Source: Lachnoclostridium sp. UBA7482
GTDB taxonomy: Bacteria > Bacillota > Clostridia > Lachnospirales > Lachnospiraceae
DNA length: 5,968 bases
Reading direction: 5' to 3'
Assembly: GCA_002479645.1 (NCBI GenBank)
Contig: DLOO01000048.1
Coordinates: forward strand, 10,350-16,317
Of the stretch, positions 1 through 5,297 are shown piece after piece. Under the pieces are notes generated by a model. The model saw only the letters and a list, made by a program, of their open reading frames with translations, ran no database searches and had not been told where the DNA came from. Numbering within the stretch: position 1 is the first letter of the stretch; each line of letters opens with the position of its first letter. The position numbers were made by a program, and so were the translations under genes.

Positions 1-696
1 GTTCAGCAGGTCGCAGACCTCTGTCAGCATAACCTCATCCTTTTCGTCCGCATCCGGAGAAAAGTAATCCACCGCAATCCCCGGACCATATTCTATGTGT
101 TCGGTTACAAATCCGAACCGGCTCTTTAATTCTTCTGTCAGCTCTGCCAGTTCTTCCAGTTCCTTTGCAATCTGCGCGCTCTTTTTCTTCTGCGTTCCGG
201 TATACATATGCAACCCGATTATCCGAACTCCGGGATATTCCCCTCGACGCCCGATAATGGAACAAAGCTCTTCCCTGTCCATCCCAAACTGATTCCCGCA
301 GGAAAGACGTAAAATCAGCGGAACCCTTTTGTTGTCTGCCGCAGCGAGACGGCTGATGATTTCCACATGCTTTCTGCTCTCTGCCGTAAAGATTCCGACG
401 CCGTCGCGCAAGGCTCTTGCAACATCTGCCTCCGTCTTGTTCACGCCTGAAAAAATTACCTTTGTCAAATCCACTCCGGATTTTTCACAAATTGTCAATT
501 CCCCCGGGCTGCATACCTCGATATACGCAAGCGAATCCGGAAGATAACCGGTAAGAAAAGGATTTGCTTTTATCGAAAAAACCAATCCGATTTTGTCTGC
601 TAATTTTGACTTTACAAGATTGACACGTTTTTCAAATTCACCGATATCAAACACATAAGCCGGACCGCTTATTTGCTTTATTATGTTCGTAAACAT
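1..696 (-). CDS. Fold-III PLP-dependent amino acid decarboxylase (DapDC/ODC family), C-terminus cut by window edge
   Basis: The frame is open for 232 codons from an ATG at 696 to the window edge; the C-terminal half is missing. The N-terminal alpha/beta-barrel domain of the diaminopimelate/ornithine/arginine decarboxylase family (alanine racemase fold) is clear. FSIKANP at 40-46 holds the PLP Schiff-base lysine K43. EVCSPGEL at 60-67, FSGVNK at 82-87 and GNQFGMD at 134-140 are barrel motifs of the family, GLHMYTGTQ at 161-169 carries the conserved His163, and YGPGIAVDYF at 203-212 is the glycine loop that binds the PLP phosphate. The start lies one base after the stop of the carrier protein gene (TGATATG). 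Its ribosome site, GGAAGAGGA, is formed by the last codons of that gene, so translation is probably coupled. The family removes the alpha-carboxyl of amino acids in the cytoplasm. Next to a ligase and a carrier protein, a substrate tethered to the carrier (as for BtrK) is a reasonable inference. The Cys/Asp active-site region and specificity helix are outside the window, so plain lysA/speA-type activity on a free amino acid is not excluded. Confidence 0.88.
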   Translation of the reverse strand, partial: MFTNIIKQISGPAYVFDIGEFEKRVNLVKSKLADKIGLVFSIKANPFLTGYLPDSLAYIEVCSPGELTICEKSGVDLTKVIFSGVNKTEADVARALRDGVGIFTAESRKHVEIISRLAAADNKRVPLILRLSCGNQFGMDREELCSIIGRRGEYPGVRIIGLHMYTGTQKKKSAQIAKELEELAELTEELKSRFGFVTEHIEYGPGIAVDYFSPDADEKDEVMLTEVCDLLN

Positions 697-697
697 A

Positions 698-937
698 TCA
701 ATCCTCTTCCTGAATCCTCTCAATCAATGCAAGAATCGCATCAATGTTGTTAAAATTGTCGGGAGTCAAGTCCTCCACATGAATCTGTACATCAAACTCC
801 TCGTCGATTTCTCCGACAAGCGCAACCACATCAATAGAGTCCAGGATACCGTCCGTAATCAATGCATTCTCGTTTTCAAAGTCCACATCCGGGCGAATCT
901 GCTCCATCATTTCAATCAATTCATCTCTCATATCCAT
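698..937 (-). CDS. Small acyl/aminoacyl carrier protein (DltC/PCP-like)
   Basis: A 79-residue acidic protein with the pattern of a phosphopantetheinyl carrier: helix I at about 2-15, then the attachment motif DGILDSID at 29-36 with Ser34 as the predicted 4'-phosphopantetheine site, helix II (VVALVGEIDEEF), and a final helix (IDAILALIERI). Length and the LDS motif match DltC and stand-alone acyl carrier proteins. It follows the ligase gene by 41 bases and precedes the decarboxylase by one base, so it is most likely the carrier loaded by that ligase and possibly presented to the decarboxylase. Two in-frame ATGs exist, at 937 and 931. The GAAGGG site at 941-946 is only three bases from the first ATG and better placed for the second, so the real protein may be 77 residues. 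The cargo is unknown. It is unlikely to be the fatty acid synthesis AcpP, because the motif and context differ. Confidence 0.9.
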   Translation of the reverse strand: MDMRDELIEMMEQIRPDVDFENENALITDGILDSIDVVALVGEIDEEFDVQIHVEDLTPDNFNNIDAILALIERIQEED

Positions 938-978
938 TTTCCCTTCTTTTCCGTATTGCTCAATTCTAAATCATTTTT

Positions 979-2475
979 TTAACTGAGTAATGCTCTCATA
1001 TCTGTCTTTCCGTTCGCAAGCCGCGGCATCTGCGTCAGCTTTACCATGCGTCTCGGCACCATAAATCCGGGCAGCGTCTTTCGCAGCTCTACCGCAACTT
1101 CTTTGTTTGTGCACTCTCCGGTATAAAACAGTGCAATCTGATCCCTGTCCTTATCAAAGACAACGCAGCACTCTTCCAGCTTCTCCACTGCCAGCGCTGC
1201 AAGCTCAATTTCTCCGAGTTCCACCCGATGTCCGAGATATTTAATCTGTCGGTCCATTCTTCCGTGGAAATGCCAAATTCCCTGTTCGTCCAGACTCCCC
1301 AAATCTCCGGTTTTGTAAATTATTTCCCGATAGCTTTGATTTAACGGATTCTGAACAAAGGCTTTTGCCGTAAGCTCCGGCGCATTGTAATATCCCAAAG
1401 CCAAAATCGGACCGGACACGCAAATCTGCCCAATTTTCCCCTGCTCTGTCGGCGTATCGTCCTCATTTAAGCAAAATACCCGGTAATTATCGTACGGCAC
1501 GCCGATTGGCAGATTCTCCTCCTCCGTCACCCGATGCTTAACCTCGTAGTAGGTACAGGATGCCGTCGCCTCGGTAGGCCCGTATTGGTTAACAAACCGG
1601 GCTTCCGGCAAATGCTCCTGCCACGTTTTCAACACTCTTCCGGGCATAACCGAACCGGAAAAGCAGATTTTCCGAAGATATGCAGGCGTCGTGTAGTCAA
1701 ATGCTCCCATCGTCGCCGGAATCGTCAGCGCCGAAACACTCCAGCCAACCGAAGTAACCTTTTCTTCATTCAGCGCGTCGAACAATTTCGCCGGCAGCGA
1801 AAAATACTGCTTTGGAATAATAAACATGGAGGCATTAGTCCGAATCGGAATGTAGATGTCCCGGATTGCTGCAATGTAATCGAGCGGCGACTGGTTCCCG
1901 AGGATGTCCTCTTCCGTAATCCCCATCACCTTTATGTATGCATCAATGTAGCACATCAACGATTCATGCGAGGTCATTACCCCCTTGGGTACTCCTGTGG
2001 ACCCGGAAGTATAAATGATATACAACGGATCCGAAATGCTTGAACAAGACCGAATCTTCGCAAGCGCATCCTCACAAATCCCGCCGTCAAGTACTTCCCG
2101 GGTTTCCACAACTTTTGCATCTCCCGCAATACTTCCGGCAAGTTCCCGGTAACAGGCGTCCGCAAGAATCAGTTCCGGCTGCAGGCTGTTAACAATCTGC
2201 TGGAGGCGAAGCTTCGGCTGCGTACCGTCTAACGGTGCATAGCAGTGTCCGCTGTAAACAACGCCAAAGAAAAGCACCGGCGTCATAACACAACGCTCCG
2301 ACAAAATGACAATCGGCTTCCCGCTTTTTGCGATATGGCTCAACGAGCTTCCGATTATCCTTGCCTTTTCCCATACCTCAGCAAAGGAAATCTCCGACTC
2401 CGTGTCCTTATATATGATTTTATCCGGAGTTTTCCGGACGGCCTCTTCCAGCCACTCCAGTACATTTCGGAACAT
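979..2475 (-). CDS. Stand-alone amino acid adenylation enzyme (DltA-like carrier protein ligase)
   Basis: 498 residues, the usual length of DltA, with the ANL-superfamily core motifs in order. YTSGSTGVPKG at 155-165 is the P-loop (A3). NQYGPTE at 296-302 is A5. YKTGDLG at 387-393 is A7, with Asp391 for the ribose. GRMDRQIKYLGHR at 405-417 is the A8 hinge. NGK at 488-490 places the C-terminal catalytic lysine at 490. The family activates a carboxylate with ATP and transfers it to a phosphopantetheine thiol; the partner is presumably the carrier protein encoded 41 bases downstream. No condensation, carrier or thioesterase domain is attached and no membrane segment is visible. The A4 region is odd: aligned by eye with GrsA/DltA (FDxSV), it reads YIAAI at 200-204, with Ile201 at the place of the Asp that binds the alpha-amino group and an Asp (199) two residues earlier. 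The substrate may therefore not be an ordinary alpha-carboxyl-activated amino acid. The ATG start is firm: AGGAGG lies eight bases upstream. No dltB or dltD is seen, so true D-alanylation of teichoic acid is not supported. Confidence 0.9.
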   Translation of the reverse strand: MFRNVLEWLEEAVRKTPDKIIYKDTESEISFAEVWEKARIIGSSLSHIAKSGKPIVILSERCVMTPVLFFGVVYSGHCYAPLDGTQPKLRLQQIVNSLQPELILADACYRELAGSIAGDAKVVETREVLDGGICEDALAKIRSCSSISDPLYIIYTSGSTGVPKGVMTSHESLMCYIDAYIKVMGITEEDILGNQSPLDYIAAIRDIYIPIRTNASMFIIPKQYFSLPAKLFDALNEEKVTSVGWSVSALTIPATMGAFDYTTPAYLRKICFSGSVMPGRVLKTWQEHLPEARFVNQYGPTEATASCTYYEVKHRVTEEENLPIGVPYDNYRVFCLNEDDTPTEQGKIGQICVSGPILALGYYNAPELTAKAFVQNPLNQSYREIIYKTGDLGSLDEQGIWHFHGRMDRQIKYLGHRVELGEIELAALAVEKLEECCVVFDKDRDQIALFYTGECTNKEVAVELRKTLPGFMVPRRMVKLTQMPRLANGKTDMRALLS

Positions 2476-2483
2476 ATCCTCTT

Positions 2484-2489
2484 CCTCCT
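2484..2489 (-). promoter_or_regulatory. Ribosome binding site of the adenylation enzyme
   Basis: A perfect AGGAGG on the minus strand, eight bases before the ATG at 2475. It fixes the start of the ligase and, with the predicted transcription start near 2494, leaves a leader of only about 20 bases. That leaves no room for a riboswitch or leader attenuator. Confidence 0.85.
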
Positions 2490-2500
2490 ATCCATAGCTT

Positions 2501-2528
2501 ATTATACACATTTCCCCAAATGTATCAA
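2501..2528 (-). promoter_or_regulatory. Sigma-A-type promoter of the ligase-carrier-decarboxylase unit
   Basis: On the minus strand, TTGATA (2523-2528, five of six matches to TTGACA) is followed after 16 bases by a perfect TATAAT (2501-2506). Transcription should start near 2494, just upstream of the ligase ribosome site. Together with the terminator just upstream, this makes the three-gene unit independent of the housekeeping genes to the right. The call is by eye, but the boxes, the spacing and the distance to the start codon all fit. Confidence 0.75.
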
Positions 2529-2532
2529 TACA
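2508..2532 (-). promoter_or_regulatory. Two overlapping palindromes inside the promoter, possible operator
   Basis: Read on the minus strand, TGTATTGATACA (2521-2532) is a perfect inverted repeat with five-base arms and covers the -35 box. ACATTTGGGGAAATGT (2508-2523) is a perfect inverted repeat with six-base arms around GGGG and fills the spacer up to the -10 box. They share three bases. A dimeric repressor bound here would block RNA polymerase. No regulator gene lies in the window and the arms are short, so operator function is inference. Confidence 0.4.
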
Positions 2533-2553
2533 CTTCCAGTAATTCACCAAAAA

Positions 2554-2597
2554 TTTAATCTTTTTTTAATCTTTTGTAATTATTTTGTAACAATTAA
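2554..2597 (-). repeat. A/T-rich block with 11-base periodicity upstream of the promoter
   Basis: On the plus strand, TTTAATCTTTT occurs twice in perfect tandem (2554-2564 and 2565-2575). TTTTGTAA then occurs at 2572-2579 and 2583-2590, also 11 bases apart. On the minus strand the second pair reads TTACAA, five bases, TTACAA. The block lies about 25 to 65 bases upstream of the -35 box. It could act as curved DNA or an UP-like element, or as a binding site for an OmpR/PhoB-type regulator, which recognises 11-base direct repeats. Chance repetition in A/T-rich DNA is a real alternative. Confidence 0.45.
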
Positions 2598-2629
2598 ACG
2601 TGCATCCCGGAATCACTCCGAAATGCACG
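2589..2629 (-). terminator. Intrinsic terminator after hisA
   Basis: On the minus strand, a 13-base-pair hairpin (2599-2629) has an outer stem CGTGCAT/ATGCACG, two G-U pairs, an inner CGGA/TCCG and a five-base loop, GTGAT. It is followed by TTTAATTGTT (2589-2598). It begins 22 bases after the stop of hisA and separates that gene from the ligase unit. The U-tract is interrupted, so some read-through is possible. Confidence 0.8.
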
Positions 2630-2651
2630 CATGGGATATTTCCAATATAAT

Positions 2652-3425
2652 TTATCGGTATTCCTTTGCAATTTCTGCGTAAGGAAGCTTTCCGCCAAAC
2701 AAATCCAGCGCGCTGCCAATCGTAAAATCGATACGATTGTTCCCGAGCTTCGCAAGCTTCTCGATATCCTTTCGGCTGCGAATGCCCCCCGCGTAAGTCA
2801 TGGCAACGCGTTCCACGCCGCCAAGCATCGCCAGCAGCTCCTCCTCCACACCATTCTGCATTCCCTCGACGTCCACTGCATGAATCAGAAATTCATCACA
2901 GCTTTCAGACAATCGTTCCATAAGCTCCGGCGTAACCTTTTCCTCTGTAAAGCACTGCCAGCGATTGGTCACAATATAATACGCTCCGGCTCTTTTTCTG
3001 CAGCTCAAATCAAGCACCAGACGTTCCTTGCCAACGCTTTGTACAAGCTTTGCAAGGTTGTCCTCCTTTAGAATTCCGTCTGAAAAAACGTACGACGTCA
3101 CAATCACATGCGACGCCCCCGCATCCAAAAACTCCAAAGCATTGGAATCGTTGATTCCGCCGCCCACCTGCAACGTCCCGGGAGCTGCCGCAAGTCCGGT
3201 CAGCGCCTGCTGCTTCGTTGCTTCATAATACGGACTGCCCGCGCCATTTAACAGAATCACATGTCCGCCGGTAAGACCGTCGCTTCGGTACAGCCTCGCA
3301 TAATCCGCCGCCGACATTTCGGACACAAAATTCTCCTGCGCATAGTCCTGACGGTCCGTAAGGCTTCCCCCGACAATCTGCTTCACTTTTCCATTATGTA
3401 TATCAATACAAGGCCGAAATTTCAC
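2652..3425 (-). CDS. hisA: Phosphoribosylformimino-AICAR-ribotide isomerase HisA, eukaryotic-type
   Basis: HisA carries out the ring-opening Amadori isomerisation of ProFAR to PRFAR, the fourth step of histidine synthesis, in a cytoplasmic (beta/alpha)8 barrel. The 257 residues match the eukaryotic HIS6 branch. FRPCIDIHNGKVKQIVGG at the N-terminus carries Asp8, the first catalytic acid. VGGGIND at about 87-93, TSYVF, LVLDLSCRK with Asp139 (by alignment the second catalytic acid), IHAVDVEG at about 180-187, TYAGGI at about 210-215 and TIGSALDLFGG near the end follow the yeast protein closely. The GTG at 3425 is chosen as start: AAAAGGAG lies seven bases upstream, and the family begins with KFRPCID. 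An in-frame ATG at 3482 would add 19 unrelated residues and has no good ribosome site. No other his gene is in the window. The gene follows rlmH by 84 bases without a visible terminator between them and ends before a strong hairpin. Function is confident; the phylogenetic branch is judged from memory of motifs. Confidence 0.92.
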   Translation of the reverse strand: MKFRPCIDIHNGKVKQIVGGSLTDRQDYAQENFVSEMSAADYARLYRSDGLTGGHVILLNGAGSPYYEATKQQALTGLAAAPGTLQVGGGINDSNALEFLDAGASHVIVTSYVFSDGILKEDNLAKLVQSVGKERLVLDLSCRKRAGAYYIVTNRWQCFTEEKVTPELMERLSESCDEFLIHAVDVEGMQNGVEEELLAMLGGVERVAMTYAGGIRSRKDIEKLAKLGNNRIDFTIGSALDLFGGKLPYAEIAKEYR

Positions 3426-3432
3426 CTGAATA

Positions 3433-3440
3433 CTCCTTTT
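3433..3440 (-). promoter_or_regulatory. Ribosome binding site that fixes the GTG start of hisA
   Basis: AAAAGGAG on the minus strand, with seven bases between AGGAG and the GTG at 3425. It decides for the GTG start over the upstream in-frame ATG at 3482. Confidence 0.8.
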
Positions 3441-3509
3441 AACCTTATCTATTTTTTTCTGCCGTAAGCATCCTCCCACCATGGACGCCGGTCAGAGACA
3501 GCACCTGAA

Positions 3510-3989
3510 TCACTTATGGTACGGCTCATTTGACGAAATCCGGTATGCGCGGTATATCTGTTCTAACAAAATCACGCGCATCAGCTGGTGCGGGAAGGTC
3601 ATCTTGGAGAAGCTGATTTTGCCGTCCGCCATGGAAAGCACCTCCTTCGACAAGCCGAGCGAACCGCCGATTACAAACTGAATCTGCCCGAATCCCCGCA
3701 CGGCGATTTGTTCCATCGTTTTGGAAAATTCGACCGAATCCTGCATCTTCCCGTCGATTGCCAGAATCATTTTGTATGCGTCCGGCTTCATGTATTTGAT
3801 TAACCGACTGCCCTCGGTTTTCCTGATTTTCTCTTCGATGGCCTCGGAAGCGCCGTCCGGCGTCTTTTCATCGGGAACCTCGAGGATCTCCAGTTTACAA
3901 TATCGCGACAGGCGCCTGCTGTATTCCGCTACTGCATCCGCAAAATACTTCTCTTTGATTTTTCCCACACATAAAATCGATATATTCAT
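3510..3989 (-). CDS. rlmH: 23S rRNA (pseudouridine1915-N3)-methyltransferase RlmH
   Basis: A 159-residue SPOUT methyltransferase of the usual RlmH/YbeA length. It methylates N3 of pseudouridine 1915 in helix 69 of 23S rRNA on assembled 70S ribosomes, using S-adenosylmethionine. The N-terminus MNISILCVGKIKEKYF is typical. FVIGGSLGLS at 105-114 is the glycine-rich loop of the SAM-binding knot. SKMTFPHQLMR at 128-138 with LLEQIYRAYRI at 141-151 forms the rest of the trefoil knot, and the protein ends in the characteristic PYHK. It starts 18 bases after the stop of the CBS-domain gene. Its own ribosome site is weak (GAGAG about 12 bases away), so translation may depend partly on coupling with the gene before it. 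The protein looks intact. Confidence 0.97.
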   Translation of the reverse strand: MNISILCVGKIKEKYFADAVAEYSRRLSRYCKLEILEVPDEKTPDGASEAIEEKIRKTEGSRLIKYMKPDAYKMILAIDGKMQDSVEFSKTMEQIAVRGFGQIQFVIGGSLGLSKEVLSMADGKISFSKMTFPHQLMRVILLEQIYRAYRISSNEPYHK

Positions 3990-4007
3990 TCGCTTTTCAC
4001 ACTCTCA

Positions 4008-4859
4008 TTATGCCGGATTCTCGGACAGTTTCTCAACAGACACCCGGTCAATTACCCGGTTTTCGCAATTTAATATGCGGAAGCAGTATCCCTGATACCA
4101 AATCTCCGCCTGCTCTCCATCCTCCGGAATATGACCGAGACGCGATACCAGCAGACCGTTCAGCGTGTCAAAATTCTCCTCGTCCTCTTCCAAATATACA
4201 ATAGGAATCAGTTCCGCAAGCTCCTCCAGAAGAATCAACCCCGACACCAGCAAATCCTTGCCTCTCTGCCTGGCTTCCTCTTCTTCCTTGTCATACTCGT
4301 CCTGAATATCCCCGACAATTTCCTCCAGAATATCCTCCATGGAGACAATACCTGCCGTCTGACCATACTCGTCAATAACGACGGCAAGCTGCATCTTTCT
4401 GGTCTGCATCTCATTGAAAAGAGTATCTAACGGAAGGGTCTCCGGTACACGAAGCGGCTCTCTGGCAATCTCCTCCAAAGGACGGTTTCGATTTCCTTCC
4501 ATATACTCCATCATAATATCCTTCAGATACAGCATCCCGACAATATCATCCAGCGTCTCACGATACAGCGGATATCGCGAATAACTCCCATGCAGCATAT
4601 GTAACAGGGCATTTCCCAGCGTTTCCTCTGTGGAAATCGCATCCATTTTGGAGCGGTTCGTACAGATATCTCCGGTCAAGGTATCCGAAAATTCCATAAT
4701 ATTTGAAATCATTTCCGCCTCTTCTTCAAGAAGAGCGCCCTGTTCCTTGTAATCATTAACAATCGACAGAATTTCCTCGTCCCTGTTTTCCCCTTCCCGT
4801 TTTTTTAAGAGCATACGGCGCAGCCTGTTTCCGAGACTGTTTCCCGAGTGTTCTTCCAT
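4008..4859 (-). CDS. Soluble CBS-pair protein with CorC_HlyC domain
   Basis: 283 residues from an ATG at 4859. A charged N-terminal region leads into a helix, EEEAEMISNIMEFSDTL (45-61), that normally joins the membrane part of CorC/HlyC-family proteins to the CBS pair. CBS1 spans about 62-120, including SRYPLYRETLDDIVGMLYLKD (94-114). CBS2 spans about 128-187, with VVIDEYGQTAGIVSMEDILEE at 160-180. The CorC_HlyC domain runs from about 205 to the end. No DUF21 membrane domain or other transmembrane segment is present, so the protein is cytoplasmic, like E. coli CorC. CBS pairs usually sense adenine nucleotides, and relatives are linked to Mg2+ or Co2+ efflux; the role here is not defined. The family's PRTDM motif is replaced by NRSKM at 68-72. 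An upstream in-frame TTG at 4898 would overlap the previous gene and is less likely. Neighbours are a 28-base gap to the toxin gene and 18 bases to rlmH. Confidence 0.88.
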   Translation of the reverse strand: MEEHSGNSLGNRLRRMLLKKREGENRDEEILSIVNDYKEQGALLEEEAEMISNIMEFSDTLTGDICTNRSKMDAISTEETLGNALLHMLHGSYSRYPLYRETLDDIVGMLYLKDIMMEYMEGNRNRPLEEIAREPLRVPETLPLDTLFNEMQTRKMQLAVVIDEYGQTAGIVSMEDILEEIVGDIQDEYDKEEEEARQRGKDLLVSGLILLEELAELIPIVYLEEDEENFDTLNGLLVSRLGHIPEDGEQAEIWYQGYCFRILNCENRVIDRVSVEKLSENPA

Positions 4860-4869
4860 AAAAGCATGT

Positions 4870-4876
4870 CCTTCCT
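4870..4876 (-). promoter_or_regulatory. Ribosome binding site of the CBS-domain gene
   Basis: AGGAAGG on the minus strand, ten bases before the ATG at 4859. It supports this ATG over the TTG at 4898, which lies inside the end of the toxin gene. Confidence 0.7.
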
Positions 4877-4887
4877 TTCTTTGGCGC

Positions 4888-5238
4888 TTATGTATCAATT
4901 CCCAGACTGATCATAAGTGCATCGTTAATTCGTAACATAATTTCCGAATCGAGATGACAAACCTTTTCCCGAAGTCTTGATTTGTCAATGGTCCGAATCT
5001 GCTCCAATAAAATAACCGAATCCTTTAGCAGATGGTACTTCTTCGACGAAAGCTCCACATGCGTCGGAAGCTTTGCCTTATTGGTTCTGGATGTAATGGC
5101 CGAACAGATAACGGTCGGGCTGTGGCGGTTTCCCATGTCATTTTGAATGATGAGAACCGGCCGGATTCCTCCCTGCTCAGACCCGACTACCGGATGTAAA
5201 TCGGCATAATAGATATCTCCGCGAATCACAGTTAACAT
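4888..5238 (-). CDS. ndoA: MazF/EndoA-type mRNA interferase (type II toxin), no adjacent antitoxin
   Basis: 116 residues, the same length as Bacillus subtilis EndoA (NdoA/YdcE), which it resembles along its whole length: [28 protein letters not shown] (17-34), an [17 protein letters not shown] stretch starting at 47, and [17 protein letters not shown]. Arg26 and Thr49 correspond by alignment to catalytic Arg25 and Thr48 of EndoA. The family cuts single-stranded mRNA at short motifs (UACAU for the Bacillus enzyme) and is held inactive by a small antitoxin, EndoAI, normally encoded just upstream. Here the 59 bases upstream hold no open frame for such an antitoxin; the gene before is nnr, and alr, common beside endoA in Firmicutes, is also absent. 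GGAG lies seven bases before the ATG at 5238, which fixes the start. The frame stays open upstream to 5700, but that part is a shadow of nnr. All key residues are present, so the toxin should be active unless controlled from elsewhere. Confidence 0.94.
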   Translation of the reverse strand: MLTVIRGDIYYADLHPVVGSEQGGIRPVLIIQNDMGNRHSPTVICSAITSRTNKAKLPTHVELSSKKYHLLKDSVILLEQIRTIDKSRLREKVCHLDSEIMLRINDALMISLGIDT

Positions 5239-5297
5239 ATCCACACTCCATACGTTTTTATGTATTATTTCCTGATTTTGCGTGAGTATACAATGAT

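Noticed and set aside
1534..2043. Plus-strand open frame of 169 codons inside the ligase gene
   Set aside because: Rich in Arg, Asn and Cys with no recognisable domain, and opposite a strongly conserved adenylation enzyme. It is a shadow frame.
979..2475. Naming the ligase dltA and the carrier dltC, as a teichoic acid D-alanylation operon
   Set aside because: dltB and dltD are absent, a PLP decarboxylase takes their place, and the A4 region of the ligase does not match DltA.
2245..3071. Plus-strand open frames crossing the intergenic region between hisA and the ligase
   Set aside because: They overlap the terminator, the promoter and two convincing minus-strand genes, and show no protein-like motifs.
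3395..3415. Near-repeat of the promoter palindrome (ATCAATACA) near the start of hisA
   Set aside because: It lies within conserved hisA codons (CIDIH) and matches only part of the dyad, so it is most likely coincidence.
3426..3482. N-terminal extension of hisA from the in-frame ATG at 3482
   Set aside because: The extra 19 residues have no counterpart in the family, the ATG has no suitable ribosome site, and AAAAGGAG sits seven bases before the GTG at 3425.
4860..4898. TTG start of the CBS-domain gene at 4898, overlapping the toxin gene
   Set aside because: It adds 13 residues unlike the family, lacks a ribosome site, and the ATG at 4859 has AGGAAGG upstream.
5239..5297. Possible promoter before ndoA (TTGTAT and TAATAC on the minus strand)
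   Set aside because: The spacing is about 20 bases and both boxes are imperfect. A shared transcript with nnr is as likely.
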